Shown: positions 7,384 through 15,686 of the stretch, in pieces
Layout of the letters: every line of letters begins with the position of its first letter
Numbering within the stretch: position 1 is the stretch's first letter
Assembly: GCA_036389485.1 (NCBI GenBank)
Contig: DASVPR010000058.1
Span: 1 to 41,797, forward strand
Reading direction: 5' to 3'
Origin: CADCVT01 sp036389485
GTDB taxonomy: Bacteria > Actinomycetota > Thermoleophilia > Solirubrobacterales > Solirubrobacteraceae
Length of the DNA stretch: 41,797 nucleotides
Program-made: the position numbers and the translations under genes
The notes under the pieces: generated by a model
What the model was told of the DNA's origin: nothing
Databases searched by the model: none
Seen by the model: the letters and a program-made list of their open reading frames with translations, nothing else

Positions 7384-9381
7384 CTACGAGGCGGACTCGA
7401 TCTTCGCGGCGTGCTCCTCCCACGCCGCGTAGGCCGCCTCGACCGCGCGCTTCGCGGCGGTGTGGCGCGCCTCGGACTTCGCCGCCTCGTACTTCGTCGC
7501 CCAGGCGGCGGGCTCTGCCAGCTCGTCCTCGACCTGCGCGAGCGCCGCCTCGGCCTCCTCGACCGCCTTCTGCAGCTCCTCGTCGCGGCGCAGCGCGTTC
7601 TTCGAGGGGCCCGCGGGCTTGGGCTTGCCGCGCCGGCGCCCCCCGGAGGGGTCCCCTTCGACCGCGTCCCCTCCATTGCGCGCGGCGCGGCCGTCCGGCG
7701 CGCGCTCCGGCTTGGCCGGGCCGCGCGGCGTGACGTCCGCGGGAGGCCCGGCATCGACGTCCTCGCCCCGGGCGCGCCGCTCCTCGCGCACGCGCACGTA
7801 CTCCGCCCAGCCGCCCTCGTACGAGCGCAGGCGGCCGCCCTCGATCGCGATCGTGCGCTTCCCGACCGCGTCGAGCAGCGCGCGGTCGTGGGAGACGAGG
7901 ATCACCGCGCCGTCGAACGCGAGCAGCGCGTCCTCGAGCGCCTCGCGGCTCTCGATGTCGAGGTGGTTGGTCGGCTCGTCGAGGATCAGGACGTTCGCGC
8001 CGCCGGACACGAGGATCGCCAGCGACAGCCGCCGGCGCTCGCCGCCGCTCAGCCCCGCGACCGGCTTCTCGGCCTCCTCGCCGCTGAACAGGAAGCGGCC
8101 GAGCAGCGCGCGCGCCTTGTTCGGGGTCAGCTTCGTCGCGCGCTGGCACGCCTCGAGCACGGTCCCGACGTCGCCCAGCTCCTCGGCGTGCTGGGACAGG
8201 TAGCCGAGCTTCACGTTGTGGCCGGTGCGCAGCTTCCCGCCGTCGAGCGGGCGCTCGCCGGTGAGCGCGCGCACGAGCGTCGTCTTCCCGACCCCGTTCG
8301 GCCCGACCAGCGACACGTGCTCGCCGCGCTCGAGCCACAGCCGCGCGTCGTGCAGCAGGACTTTTCGGTCCCGCCCACCCACCTCGATCCTCCCCTCCTC
8401 CAGCTCGAACACCACCCGGCCGGAGCGCTCCGCCTTCCCGAACGACAGCGCCATCTCGCGCTGGTCGCGCGGGTCGCGCTCGATCTTCTCCATCCGGGAG
8501 AGCTTCTTGACGCGGTCCTGCGCCTGACGCGCCTTCGTGGCCTTGTAGCGGAAGCGCTCGATGAACCGCTCCATCCGCGCGATCTCGGCCTGCTGCTTCT
8601 CGATCGCCCGGCCGAGGGCGAGCTCGCGCGCGGCGGCCTCCTTGCGCCACGCGGCCCACGTCCCGGGGAAGAAGCGCGACCGGCCGGCCTCGATCTCGAG
8701 CACCGACGTGCCCACCGCCTCGAGGAACCAGCGGTCGTGGGCGACCATGACGATCGCCGCGTCGAGCTGCTGCAGCTCGCCCTCCAGCCACTCGAGCGAC
8801 GTGATGTCGAGGTGGTTCGTGGGCTCGTCGAGCAGCAGCAGGTCGGGCTGCGCCGCGAGCGTCCGCGCCAGCGACGCGCGCGTGAGCTGCCCGCCGGAGA
8901 AGGTGCCGAGCGAGCGGTCGAAGTCCGCGTCGCGGAAGCCCAGGTTGTGCAGGACGCGCGTCGCCCGGTCGCGCCACGTGTAGCCGCCGCGATGCTCGAA
9001 CTCCGACTGGCGGCGGGCGTAACGGTCGTAGAGCGCGGCGTCGGTCGCGCCCGACGCCATGTCGTCCTCCATCCGCCGCAGCTCGTCCTCCATCGCCATG
9101 AGGTCCTTCGAGCCGGACACGACGTAGTCGCGCAGCGAGAGCCCGCGCTCGCGGGGCGGGCGCTGGTCGTGCAGCGCGATCCGGGCGCCCTTCTGGAGGA
9201 TCACCTCGCCGCCGTCGACCGACGTCTCGCCGCTCAGCATCCGCAGCAGGGTCGTCTTGCCCGCACCGTTGCGACCGGCGATGGTCATGCGGTCGCGCCG
9301 CTCGAGCTTGAACGAGACGCCGCGGAGCAACGGGTTGCCCGCCATGTCCTTCGCCAGGTCTGACGCGATGAGAACCGCCAT
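7384..9381 (-). CDS. ABC-F family ATPase (ribosome-associated type)
   Basis: The 665-residue protein has two nucleotide-binding domains and no membrane segment. Domain 1 has GRNGAGKTTLL, FSGGQLTR and LLLLDEPTNHLD; domain 2 has GPNGVGKTTLV, LSGGERRR and ILDEPTNHLD. A charged linker between them carries the expected RFRYKATKARQAQDR-type helix. The C-terminus is a basic low-complexity stretch followed by a coiled coil (about 590-665). Known ABC-F proteins act in the ribosome exit site, as translation factors (EttA/Uup-like) or as antibiotic-protection proteins; which applies here cannot be told. The ATG at 9381 begins MAVLIASDLAK; longer in-frame starts would cross the divergent hydrolase promoter and gene. 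It is probably the first gene of a three-gene operon. Confidence 0.88.
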   Translation of the reverse strand: MAVLIASDLAKDMAGNPLLRGVSFKLERRDRMTIAGRNGAGKTTLLRMLSGETSVDGGEVILQKGARIALHDQRPPRERGLSLRDYVVSGSKDLMAMEDELRRMEDDMASGATDAALYDRYARRQSEFEHRGGYTWRDRATRVLHNLGFRDADFDRSLGTFSGGQLTRASLARTLAAQPDLLLLDEPTNHLDITSLEWLEGELQQLDAAIVMVAHDRWFLEAVGTSVLEIEAGRSRFFPGTWAAWRKEAAARELALGRAIEKQQAEIARMERFIERFRYKATKARQAQDRVKKLSRMEKIERDPRDQREMALSFGKAERSGRVVFELEEGRIEVGGRDRKVLLHDARLWLERGEHVSLVGPNGVGKTTLVRALTGERPLDGGKLRTGHNVKLGYLSQHAEELGDVGTVLEACQRATKLTPNKARALLGRFLFSGEEAEKPVAGLSGGERRRLSLAILVSGGANVLILDEPTNHLDIESREALEDALLAFDGAVILVSHDRALLDAVGKRTIAIEGGRLRSYEGGWAEYVRVREERRARGEDVDAGPPADVTPRGPAKPERAPDGRAARNGGDAVEGDPSGGRRRGKPKPAGPSKNALRRDEELQKAVEEAEAALAQVEDELAEPAAWATKYEAAKSEARHTAAKRAVEAAYAAWEEHAAKIESAS

Positions 9382-9387
9382 TGCCAC

Positions 9388-9394
9388 TAGCGTA
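9388..9394. promoter_or_regulatory. Bidirectional -10 element TAGCGTA
   Basis: Read rightwards, TAGCGT (9388-9393) is followed by 7 bases and the ATG at 9401. Read leftwards, TACGCT (9394-9389) is followed by 7 bases and the ATG at 9381. Both genes lack a Shine-Dalgarno and the whole intergenic gap is 19 bases. No convincing -35 is seen on either side. Confidence 0.6.
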
Positions 9395-9400
9395 GGCCGC

Positions 9401-10747
9401 ATGTCCCGCCTCGCGCTCGCCTGTCTCGCCGCCCTCGTGGTCGCTGCGCCCGCCCACGCCGCCACGAAGATCCGCGGCGTCCCCGCCGCCGGCCCGGCGA
9501 AGTACGACTTCAGCCACGTCACCAAGATCGGCCCGGGGAGCGCGAAGACCGTGCTCGTGCTCGTGCCCGGCTACAGCGGCGGGGCCGGCGACTTCACTTT
9601 CGTCGGCCGCGACCTCGTCGAACGGGTGCCCGGGCTGCAGGTCTGGGCCGTCGACCGCCGCTCGCAGGCGCTGGAGGACACGTCGGTGTTCGAGCGCGGG
9701 CTGCGCGGCGAGATGACGCTCCAGCAGGTCCGCGACTACTACGTCGGGTGGATCACCGACCAGTCGATCCAGAACCACTTCACCCCGCCGGACACGAAGT
9801 CGCTGTCGTTCGCGAAGGACTGGGGGCTGTCCACCCACATCGGCGACCTGCGCAAGGTCATCCTCGCGGCGAAGCGCGGCGGCCGGCGCGTGATCCTCGG
9901 CGGGCACTCGCTCGGCGCGTCGATGACCGCGATCTACGGCGCGTGGGACTTCAACGGACGGCCGGGCTACAAGGACGTCGACGGGCTCGTCCTCATCGAC
10001 GGGGGCGCGCTCGGGTCGTTCGACGACACCGACAGCGTCCGCGACGTTCGGCGCCGGGTCCGCGCGCTCGACGACCAGCCGTTCGCCGACCTCGTCGGCC
10101 TCAACCTGCCGTGGGCGCAGGGCGTGTTCGCCGGCCTCGGCGGCCTGTACGCGGCGAAGGACCCCACGGGGCGCTCGCCGTTCGTCGACGACCCGCTCCT
10201 GCCGCAGATGTTCAAGCCGAGCTTCCAGGTCACCAACCGCGCGCTGCTCGGCTACGCGTTCGACCAGAGCACGAGCCCGAAGGAGCTGGGGCTCATCCAC
10301 CTGCGCGCCGGCGGGCTGGCCGCGACCGGCGACCCGCGCGACTGGGAGAGCGGCGAGGTCTCCCCCATCGGCCGCGTCGCCGACTTCTGGGCCGCCCAGC
10401 CGGTCAACGGCGTGGAGTGGTACTTCCCGCAGCGCCTCTCGATCGACGTCGACGGCGCCAACGAGCTGGAGCGCAACGCCGTGACGCGCCTGCTGAAGCT
10501 GCGGCCGTGGCACCTGCGCGACGTCGACGTGCCGCTCTACGCGTTCCAGACGGATCTGACGCGGGGCCGCGTCCTGCGCGGCGCGCGCCGCTACATCCAG
10601 CGCTCCGACGTGCCGCGCCGCGGCTCGACCCTCGTCGACCGCGGCTCGACGACCTCGCACCTCGACCCGCTCACCGCCGCGCCCGAGACGAACGACTCCC
10701 TGAAGACGGTGGTGCCGTTCCTGAAGCGGGTGATGCGGCGGCGTTAG
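9401..10747 (+). CDS. Secreted alpha/beta hydrolase (lipase/esterase-like)
   Basis: The 448-residue protein has a clean signal peptide (RLALACLAALVVAAPAHA) and is likely secreted. The hydrolase core shows VLVLVPGYSGG (oxyanion loop), the nucleophile elbow GGHSLGAS, VLIDGGALG after the next strand, and a late His in SHLDPLT that fits the triad. A long insertion between strand and lid (about 210-340) enlarges it beyond the usual 280-300 residues. The substrate is not evident. It is divergent from the ABC-F gene across 19 bases with a shared symmetric -10. Its stop codon overlaps that of the convergent STAS gene by 4 bases. Confidence 0.78.
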   Translation: MSRLALACLAALVVAAPAHAATKIRGVPAAGPAKYDFSHVTKIGPGSAKTVLVLVPGYSGGAGDFTFVGRDLVERVPGLQVWAVDRRSQALEDTSVFERGLRGEMTLQQVRDYYVGWITDQSIQNHFTPPDTKSLSFAKDWGLSTHIGDLRKVILAAKRGGRRVILGGHSLGASMTAIYGAWDFNGRPGYKDVDGLVLIDGGALGSFDDTDSVRDVRRRVRALDDQPFADLVGLNLPWAQGVFAGLGGLYAAKDPTGRSPFVDDPLLPQMFKPSFQVTNRALLGYAFDQSTSPKELGLIHLRAGGLAATGDPRDWESGEVSPIGRVADFWAAQPVNGVEWYFPQRLSIDVDGANELERNAVTRLLKLRPWHLRDVDVPLYAFQTDLTRGRVLRGARRYIQRSDVPRRGSTLVDRGSTTSHLDPLTAAPETNDSLKTVVPFLKRVMRRR

Positions 10748-11094
10748 CCGATGCTCGCCTCGGCCTCGGCGACGGTGTCGAAGACCTGCACGACGTCGGG
10801 GACGCCGGTCAGCGAGAGGGCCGGCAGGGTGGCCGCGCCGTCCGGCACCACCAGGCGCAGCTCGACGCGGCGCGAGGCCAGCTGCGAGCGCAGCTCGTAG
10901 ATGAGGTGGATCGCCGCGCTGTCGAGGTAGGTCACGCCGGTGAGGTCGATGACGAGGCCGGTCGTGTGGTTCGACAGCTGGCCGACCAGCGCGCCGCGCA
11001 GGTCGGTCGCGTTCGACATGTCGATCTCGCCGGTGATCGTCGCCACGACGACACCGTTGCTCCGCCGCACGTCCAGCCGGGCGAGTTGGATCAT
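10744..11094 (-). CDS. STAS-domain anti-sigma factor antagonist
   Basis: The 116-residue protein is a single STAS domain like RsbV/SpoIIAA. The phosphorylatable serine sits in the conserved context DLTGVTYLDSAA (Ser about 59). In partner switching, the unphosphorylated form binds and sequesters an anti-sigma kinase, and a PP2C phosphatase reactivates it. The ATG overlaps the stop codon of the phosphatase/kinase gene (ATGA), so both are translationally coupled and are very likely partners. No sigma factor gene is nearby, so the output is unknown. Confidence 0.88.
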   Translation of the reverse strand: MIQLARLDVRRSNGVVVATITGEIDMSNATDLRGALVGQLSNHTTGLVIDLTGVTYLDSAAIHLIYELRSQLASRRVELRLVVPDGAATLPALSLTGVPDVVQVFDTVAEAEASIG

Positions 11095-12740
11095 CGGGTC
11101 AGCTCCTTGCGCATCACGATGCGGGTCCCGCGCTCGGTCCGCCGAACGTCGAGCTCGTCCATCGTCGTCTCCATGATCGCGAGCCCCCGGCCGCGGTTCT
11201 CTCCTCGCGGCGCTCGCCACCCGCCATGATCCACGACCGTGACGGTGACTGCGTCGCCGTCGAACGTCGCGTCGAGCTCGAACGACGCCGGCCCGGGCGG
11301 GTACGCGTGCTCGATCGCGTTCGCGCAGGCCTCGCCGCACGCCAGCGCGATCGCCCGGATGTCGTCCTCGCCGACGCCCCGCGTGCGCAGCCAGCGCCCG
11401 AGCGACCGCCGCATCCGGGTCAGCTCGCCGGGGTCGGCGGCCAGGCGCAGGTGTAGGGCCGTCTCCACGGGACGGCGCTGCAGGACGACCAGCGCGACGT
11501 CGTCGTCCGCGGCGCGGCCGGGCACGAGCGCGTCGAGGATCTGGTCGCAGAGGGCCTCGGCGCCGTGCGGGACCCCGGCCGCCGCCGCGCACAGCTCGGC
11601 GAGCGTCTGCTCGAGCGGCGTCGTGCGCGTCTCGACGAGGCCGTCGGTGTAGAGCGCGATCGCGTCGCCCGGCTCCAGCGTCGTGGTGACCTCGTGGAAC
11701 TGGCCGTACGGCAGCGCTCCGAGCGGCGGCGACGGCCGGACCTCGAGCAGCCGCGCCTCGCCGGACGCGGTCACCAGCAGCGGCGGCGGATGGCCGGCGC
11801 TGGCGATGGTCATCGCGCCGGTCTCGATGTCGATGACGGCGTAGGCGGCCGTCGCCATGCCGCGCCCGCGGATCGCCTGCAGCAGCTCGTCGAGCAGCCG
11901 GAGGGCGTCGCCGGGGCCGTGGCCCTCCAGCGCGTAGGCGCGAAGGCCGGTCCGCAGCTGGCCCATCAGCGCGGCGGCGCGCACGCCGTGGCCGGCGACG
12001 TCGCCGATCGCCACGCCGACGCTCGTGCCGCGCAGCTCCAGCACGTCGTACCAGTCGCCGCCGACCTCGTCGCGCGCCGGGAGGTAGCGCGCCCCGACGT
12101 CGGCCTCCGGCACCGGCGGGAGGATGTCGGGGAGCAGGCTGCGCTGGAGCGCGACCGCCGAGCGGTGCTCGCGGTCGAGCGCGTCGAACAGCTGCGCGTG
12201 CTCGATGGCGGGCGCGACGCGGCTCGCCGCGAGCTGCAGCAGCGCCGCGTCGGAGGAGGTGAACTCACGGGGAGTGAGCGTGCCGGTGTGGAGCACGCCG
12301 ACCACCTTGTTCTGCGTGATCAGGGGGACGCCCAGCAGCGACCGGATCCCCGCCTCGCGCAGCAGCGGGTTGAGGACGTCCGCGTGGTCGACGTCGGGGA
12401 TGAAGATCGAGGCGCGCTCCGCCGCGATCCGCCCGGCGAACCCGCGGCCGACGGGGATCCGCACGCCCTGCTTGACCTCCTCCTCGATCCCCTTGGCGGC
12501 GCGCGCGACGAGCTCGTTCGCGTCGGTGTCGAGCAGCAGGACCGCGACCGTGTCGACGTCCAGGATCTCCTGCACGCGCGCGAGGACCTCGTCGAGCAGC
12601 CGCTGGAGCGGCAGCTCCGCCAGCGCCGGATCGCTCAGGCGATAGACCGCGGGGAGCTGGTCGCCCGCCTCCGCGAGCAGCGGCTCGCCCGCCGCGCCGA
12701 GCAGCACCTGCCCTGCGCCACGTGAGTGCGTCCTTGCCAC
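11091..12740 (-). CDS. GAF - SpoIIE/RsbU phosphatase - RsbW-like kinase fusion
   Basis: The 549-residue cytoplasmic protein has three domains. A GAF sensor spans about residues 45-190. A PP2C-like SpoIIE/RsbU phosphatase spans about 205-410, with GGDWYD, IGDVAGHG, ALYTDGLVE and DDDVALVVL as metal-binding motifs. A HATPase_c domain of the anti-sigma kinase type spans about 425-545, with CGEACANAIEHAY (N box), VVDHGGW and RGRGLAIME. The chain therefore holds both the enzyme that would phosphorylate a STAS protein and the one that would dephosphorylate it. The GTG at 12740 follows a -10-like TAACCT (12757-12752) by 11 bases and the previous stop by 14. Longer in-frame openings upstream are antisense shadow. 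Confidence 0.85.
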   Translation of the reverse strand: MARTHSRGAGQVLLGAAGEPLLAEAGDQLPAVYRLSDPALAELPLQRLLDEVLARVQEILDVDTVAVLLLDTDANELVARAAKGIEEEVKQGVRIPVGRGFAGRIAAERASIFIPDVDHADVLNPLLREAGIRSLLGVPLITQNKVVGVLHTGTLTPREFTSSDAALLQLAASRVAPAIEHAQLFDALDREHRSAVALQRSLLPDILPPVPEADVGARYLPARDEVGGDWYDVLELRGTSVGVAIGDVAGHGVRAAALMGQLRTGLRAYALEGHGPGDALRLLDELLQAIRGRGMATAAYAVIDIETGAMTIASAGHPPPLLVTASGEARLLEVRPSPPLGALPYGQFHEVTTTLEPGDAIALYTDGLVETRTTPLEQTLAELCAAAAGVPHGAEALCDQILDALVPGRAADDDVALVVLQRRPVETALHLRLAADPGELTRMRRSLGRWLRTRGVGEDDIRAIALACGEACANAIEHAYPPGPASFELDATFDGDAVTVTVVDHGGWRAPRGENRGRGLAIMETTMDELDVRRTERGTRIVMRKELTR

Positions 12741-12754
12741 GTCGGGTGCGGAGG

Positions 12755-12979
12755 TTAGGGGAGCGCGCGGTCGAGGCGCCAGCTGCACAGCGCGATCGCG
12801 CCGAGGACCACCAGGTATCCGGGGAAGCCGCCGATGCGACCGGCCGCGAACATCAGCCAGCAGAAGACCGCGACCCACGCGAACGGCCGCCACGGGACGT
12901 GCGCCAGAGAGGGGCGGCGGATCGGCGCGTCGTCGTCGCGGTCGTCGCGGGGCTCGTCGATCAGCAGGAGCACGGTCAC
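12755..12979 (-). CDS. Small membrane protein, unknown function
   Basis: The 74-residue product starts with a polar segment (LLLIDEPRDDRDDDAPIRRP) followed by two hydrophobic stretches (about 32-45 and 50-66), FAWVAVFCWLMFAAG and YLVVLGAIALCSW, separated by a short RIGGFPG turn. It is probably a two-helix or re-entrant inner membrane protein. The GTG start overlaps the stop of the GDPD-nitrilase gene (GTGA) and the stop is 14 bases before the phosphatase gene, so it belongs to this operon. I do not recognise a family. A membrane link between the secreted fusion protein and the signalling module is only a guess. Confidence 0.65.
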   Translation of the reverse strand: MTVLLLIDEPRDDRDDDAPIRRPSLAHVPWRPFAWVAVFCWLMFAAGRIGGFPGYLVVLGAIALCSWRLDRALP

Positions 12980-15237
12980 TCCCCCGCGCAGTTGCGCCGG
13001 CTCGAGCGCGGCGGGAACGGCAGGTCGGCCGCGATGGCCGTCTCGACGTAGTCGTTCTCGAGCGCGTCGCCGCTGCCGGGGGCGAGCTTGGCGGCGGTCG
13101 CGCGGAGCTGCTCGCGGGGCGCGTCGGGCGTGACCCACGGCGCGATGGCGAGGAACTCGCGCTGCTCGGACGGGTTGCCGATGTACGTGCAGCCGCGGCG
13201 GCCGCGGAGGCCGCGCTGCGTGATCGCGGTCTGGCCGTCGAACGGGAGATCCGCGAGGTTGCCCACCATGTGCGGCGTGACGTTGTACGCGAACCCAACG
13301 GTCGGGTCGCTGACCGCGCGCCACGTCGAGGTCAGCCACTCCTCCGGCTGCCAGACGCCGCTGCCCGCGTCGGTCGCCCAGCGGCCCGGGTTGGCCTCGT
13401 CCTGCATGACGAGGTTGGTGCCGAGCGCGTCGAGGCAGCGCATGTACGTCTTCGAGACGTCCGCGCACGGCTCCGCCGACGCGTCGCCGTAGACGAACGC
13501 CGGCAGGCTGGTCGCGAACCCGATCCGCGCTCTCGTGCCGGGCAGCGCGTAGGGGAGGAGGTTCTCGATCGCGTCCGGCCCGGTGCTCGGCCCGGGCGCG
13601 AGCTGGATCTGCTCCTCGATCGCCGTCAGCGGGACCTTCTTGTTCGACGCGACCATGTTGCGCAGCGGCCACGGGCCGTCCTCGCGCACGGCGTGCGGCG
13701 CCCACAGGAAGACCTCGTTGTAGACCTCGTCGTCGGTCGCGACGAACACCGACCGCGGCGGCTCGGGCAGGTCGGGATCGGCAAGGCTCGCGACCTCGCT
13801 CGGGTCGGTGCTCTCGCGGAACGGCGCCTGGTTGTTGGAGCCGAGGATGTAGACGCCGTACCGGCGCGCCATGTCGCTGAAGACCTGCATCCAGCCGCGC
13901 GCGAAGGTGTCCGTGGCCGCGACGAACGCGCTGGAGACCGGCGCCATCTGCGGGAACCGCTTGCGGTACAGCGCGACCTCCTTGCCGTACGCGGCGGTGA
14001 CCGCGCCGAGGGCGGCGAGCGTCGTGCACGGCGCCCCCTGCGCCTCGCAACCGGGCGCTCGGCCCGGACCGAACAGCTCACGCGCCGGCGCGCCGCGGGT
14101 GCCCGTGGCGATCGTCATGAGCCCGACGTCCTCGTTGAAGGCGACGACGTTCGGGCGGTGCTTCGCGAGCCGCGGGACGACCCGCTCGCGGATCATGCAC
14201 TCGATCTTCGTCCGGAAGCTGTCGTAGGTCTCCACGTGCCGCAGCTCGTGCTTGAACTGCATCGCGAAGACGCGCGGGCCGCCCTTCCTGCGCTCGTACG
14301 TCTCGATCGTGGGCAGCGTGCGCGAGGCCCGTGCGTCGAGGCACTCCGAGCGCGTCGGCGGCGGCGGGACGGCGGGCGGCGGCGGCTCGACCTCGAGCAG
14401 CGCGCGGCGGGCCATGACCGGGTCGTCGGTGATGATCGCGTCGACCGCCGCGGCGGCGGTCGCCTTCACCGCATCGGGATCGTCGGGTGTGTACGGCACG
14501 ACCTGGCGGCCGGTCTCGTGCGCGCCGGAGACGGCCTGGCGCGACGGCGGCGCGGCCGGCGAGACCCACTCGTACTCGTGCGCGGCGGCGTAGGCGGGCG
14601 CGCCGTCGTTCATCGGCGCGAGCGTGAGCAGCGAGGTCGGGACCGTCGGCATCAGCCGCTCGGAGACGTCGAGGTTCGGCGGCCAGAACGACTGCACGAT
14701 GAGCTGGGAGCTGGGGAGCTCTGCGACTTGGAGCGTCTCGACGACGGTCGTCGCGAAGGCGTCGCTGGGATCGAAGCCGGCCTCGGTCGGGACGTTCTTG
14801 ATCTCGACGTTCATCCGGGCGCCGGTGCGCCGCGCCAGCTCGAGGACCTCGGTCAGCTTCGGGATCGGCACGGGCTGCTCGTCCGCGGTCATCTGCCGGC
14901 CGCCCGCCGCCGAGCCCGGCGAGCCGAGGACGTCGCTCGGGCAGCGCTCCCGCAGCTCCGCGAAGTCGATCGCGTCGACGCGGCCGGTGCACGGCGTCGT
15001 GCGGTCGAGCGTCGAGTCGTGCATGACGACCGGGACGCGGTCCTTCGTCAGCACGACGTCCAGCTCCAGGACCCATCCGTTCGCGGCCGCGTGCTCGAAC
15101 GCGGGCAGCGTGTTCTCCGGGAACGTCGGCACGCCGTCGACGACCGACCCGCCCCGGTGGGCGTGGATCGCCGGCATCGCGGCGGCGGGCGATGCGGCGG
15201 CGAGGGTGAGCAGGAGGACGAGCGCGATCCGTCGCAT
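12976..15237 (-). CDS. Secreted GDPD - nitrilase-fold fusion protein
   Basis: The 753-residue protein has a signal peptide (residues 1-20). A glycerophosphodiester phosphodiesterase domain follows at about 24-285, with HAHRGG (25-30), PENT (40-43), ELDVVLT and VMHDSTLDR; these are the usual catalytic His and metal-binding Glu/Asp. After a proline-rich linker (284-294), residues about 322-720 resemble the carbon-nitrogen hydrolase (nitrilase) fold, with Glu369 in NVVAFNED and Lys533/534 in SNKKVP. At the expected nucleophile position the chain reads RIGFATSLPAF (571-581), with Ser/Thr where Cys is normal. GDPD enzymes cleave glycerophosphodiesters to glycerol-3-phosphate; the role of the second domain is unknown. 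The start at 15237 is the one that yields the signal peptide. It heads the operon with the small membrane, phosphatase and STAS genes. Confidence 0.75.
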   Translation of the reverse strand: MRRIALVLLLTLAAASPAAAMPAIHAHRGGSVVDGVPTFPENTLPAFEHAAANGWVLELDVVLTKDRVPVVMHDSTLDRTTPCTGRVDAIDFAELRERCPSDVLGSPGSAAGGRQMTADEQPVPIPKLTEVLELARRTGARMNVEIKNVPTEAGFDPSDAFATTVVETLQVAELPSSQLIVQSFWPPNLDVSERLMPTVPTSLLTLAPMNDGAPAYAAAHEYEWVSPAAPPSRQAVSGAHETGRQVVPYTPDDPDAVKATAAAAVDAIITDDPVMARRALLEVEPPPPAVPPPPTRSECLDARASRTLPTIETYERRKGGPRVFAMQFKHELRHVETYDSFRTKIECMIRERVVPRLAKHRPNVVAFNEDVGLMTIATGTRGAPARELFGPGRAPGCEAQGAPCTTLAALGAVTAAYGKEVALYRKRFPQMAPVSSAFVAATDTFARGWMQVFSDMARRYGVYILGSNNQAPFRESTDPSEVASLADPDLPEPPRSVFVATDDEVYNEVFLWAPHAVREDGPWPLRNMVASNKKVPLTAIEEQIQLAPGPSTGPDAIENLLPYALPGTRARIGFATSLPAFVYGDASAEPCADVSKTYMRCLDALGTNLVMQDEANPGRWATDAGSGVWQPEEWLTSTWRAVSDPTVGFAYNVTPHMVGNLADLPFDGQTAITQRGLRGRRGCTYIGNPSEQREFLAIAPWVTPDAPREQLRATAAKLAPGSGDALENDYVETAIAADLPFPPRSSRRNCAGE

Positions 15238-15261
15238 GGAGGCTGGAACGTGCGACGGGGC

Positions 15262-15277
15262 GCGACCTTGCGGTCGC
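15262..15277 (-). other. Short hairpin with GNRA-type loop between GFA and GDPD genes
   Basis: On the minus strand a 6-base perfect stem, GCGACC/GGTCGC, closes a GCAA loop in the 44-base gap between the GFA stop and the GDPD start. There is no T-tract, so it is not a classic terminator. It may be an mRNA stability or attenuation element, or chance. Confidence 0.3.
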
Positions 15278-15281
15278 CGTG

Positions 15282-15686
15282 CTAGCGGGGCTTGGCCTCG
15301 GGGTGGCGCGGGAGGCCGTCGTCGGGGATCGGCTCCCACGGCGCGGCGTAGTTCGTGAACGCTCGCCACTGCGGCCGGACGCCAGGATCCTCGTCGAACG
15401 CCGCGAGGCGGATGCTCATCTGCGACCCGTCCTCGTTGCGGCTGAACAGGTGCGCGCCGCACTCGCGGCAGAAGCACTTCGCGAAGCCGTCCGGCGGCTT
15501 CCAGCACGCGACGTGCTCCTCGCCCGCGAGCAGCCGGAACGTGCGGCCGTCGATGCGCGCCTGGGCGGACGACGCCCCGCCCGTCCGCCGCTGGCAGCGC
15601 GTGCAGTGGCAGTAGCCGGCCTCGGTCGGCGGCTCGGTCAGCTCGAACCGGACGGCCCCGCAGAGGCAGCGGCCGGTGACGCTCAC
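15282..15686 (-). CDS. GFA/CENP-V family zinc protein
   Basis: The 134-residue protein is a GFA domain (glutathione-dependent formaldehyde-activating-like, DUF636). Zinc-binding cysteines are visible in CLCGAVRF, YCHCTRCQR and CFCRECGAHLFS. The family coordinates two zinc ions; most members are not proven to act on formaldehyde, so no substrate is assigned. The GTG start overlaps the stop of the upstream LAL regulator gene (GTGA), so it is co-translated with that regulator. The large frame continuing upstream is an antisense-type shadow of the regulator gene and is rejected. Confidence 0.85.
   Translation of the reverse strand: MSVTGRCLCGAVRFELTEPPTEAGYCHCTRCQRRTGGASSAQARIDGRTFRLLAGEEHVACWKPPDGFAKCFCRECGAHLFSRNEDGSQMSIRLAAFDEDPGVRPQWRAFTNYAAPWEPIPDDGLPRHPEAKPR

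Noticed and set aside
2945..7432. A 1495-codon open frame on the plus strand
   Set aside because: It is antisense to the acyl-CoA synthetase and FG-GAP genes. The translation is Arg/Ala/Pro/Val-rich without domains, as expected from high-GC codon shadowing.
5348..10660. A 1770-codon open frame on the minus strand extending the FG-GAP gene upstream
   Set aside because: Only the part from 7357 has a signal peptide and FG-GAP repeats; the rest reads through the ABC-F and hydrolase genes in the wrong frame.
12741..13298. Longer start for the GAF-phosphatase-kinase protein
   Set aside because: The frame is open to 13298, but the added residues are Ser/Arg/Pro-rich shadow of the small membrane and GDPD genes.
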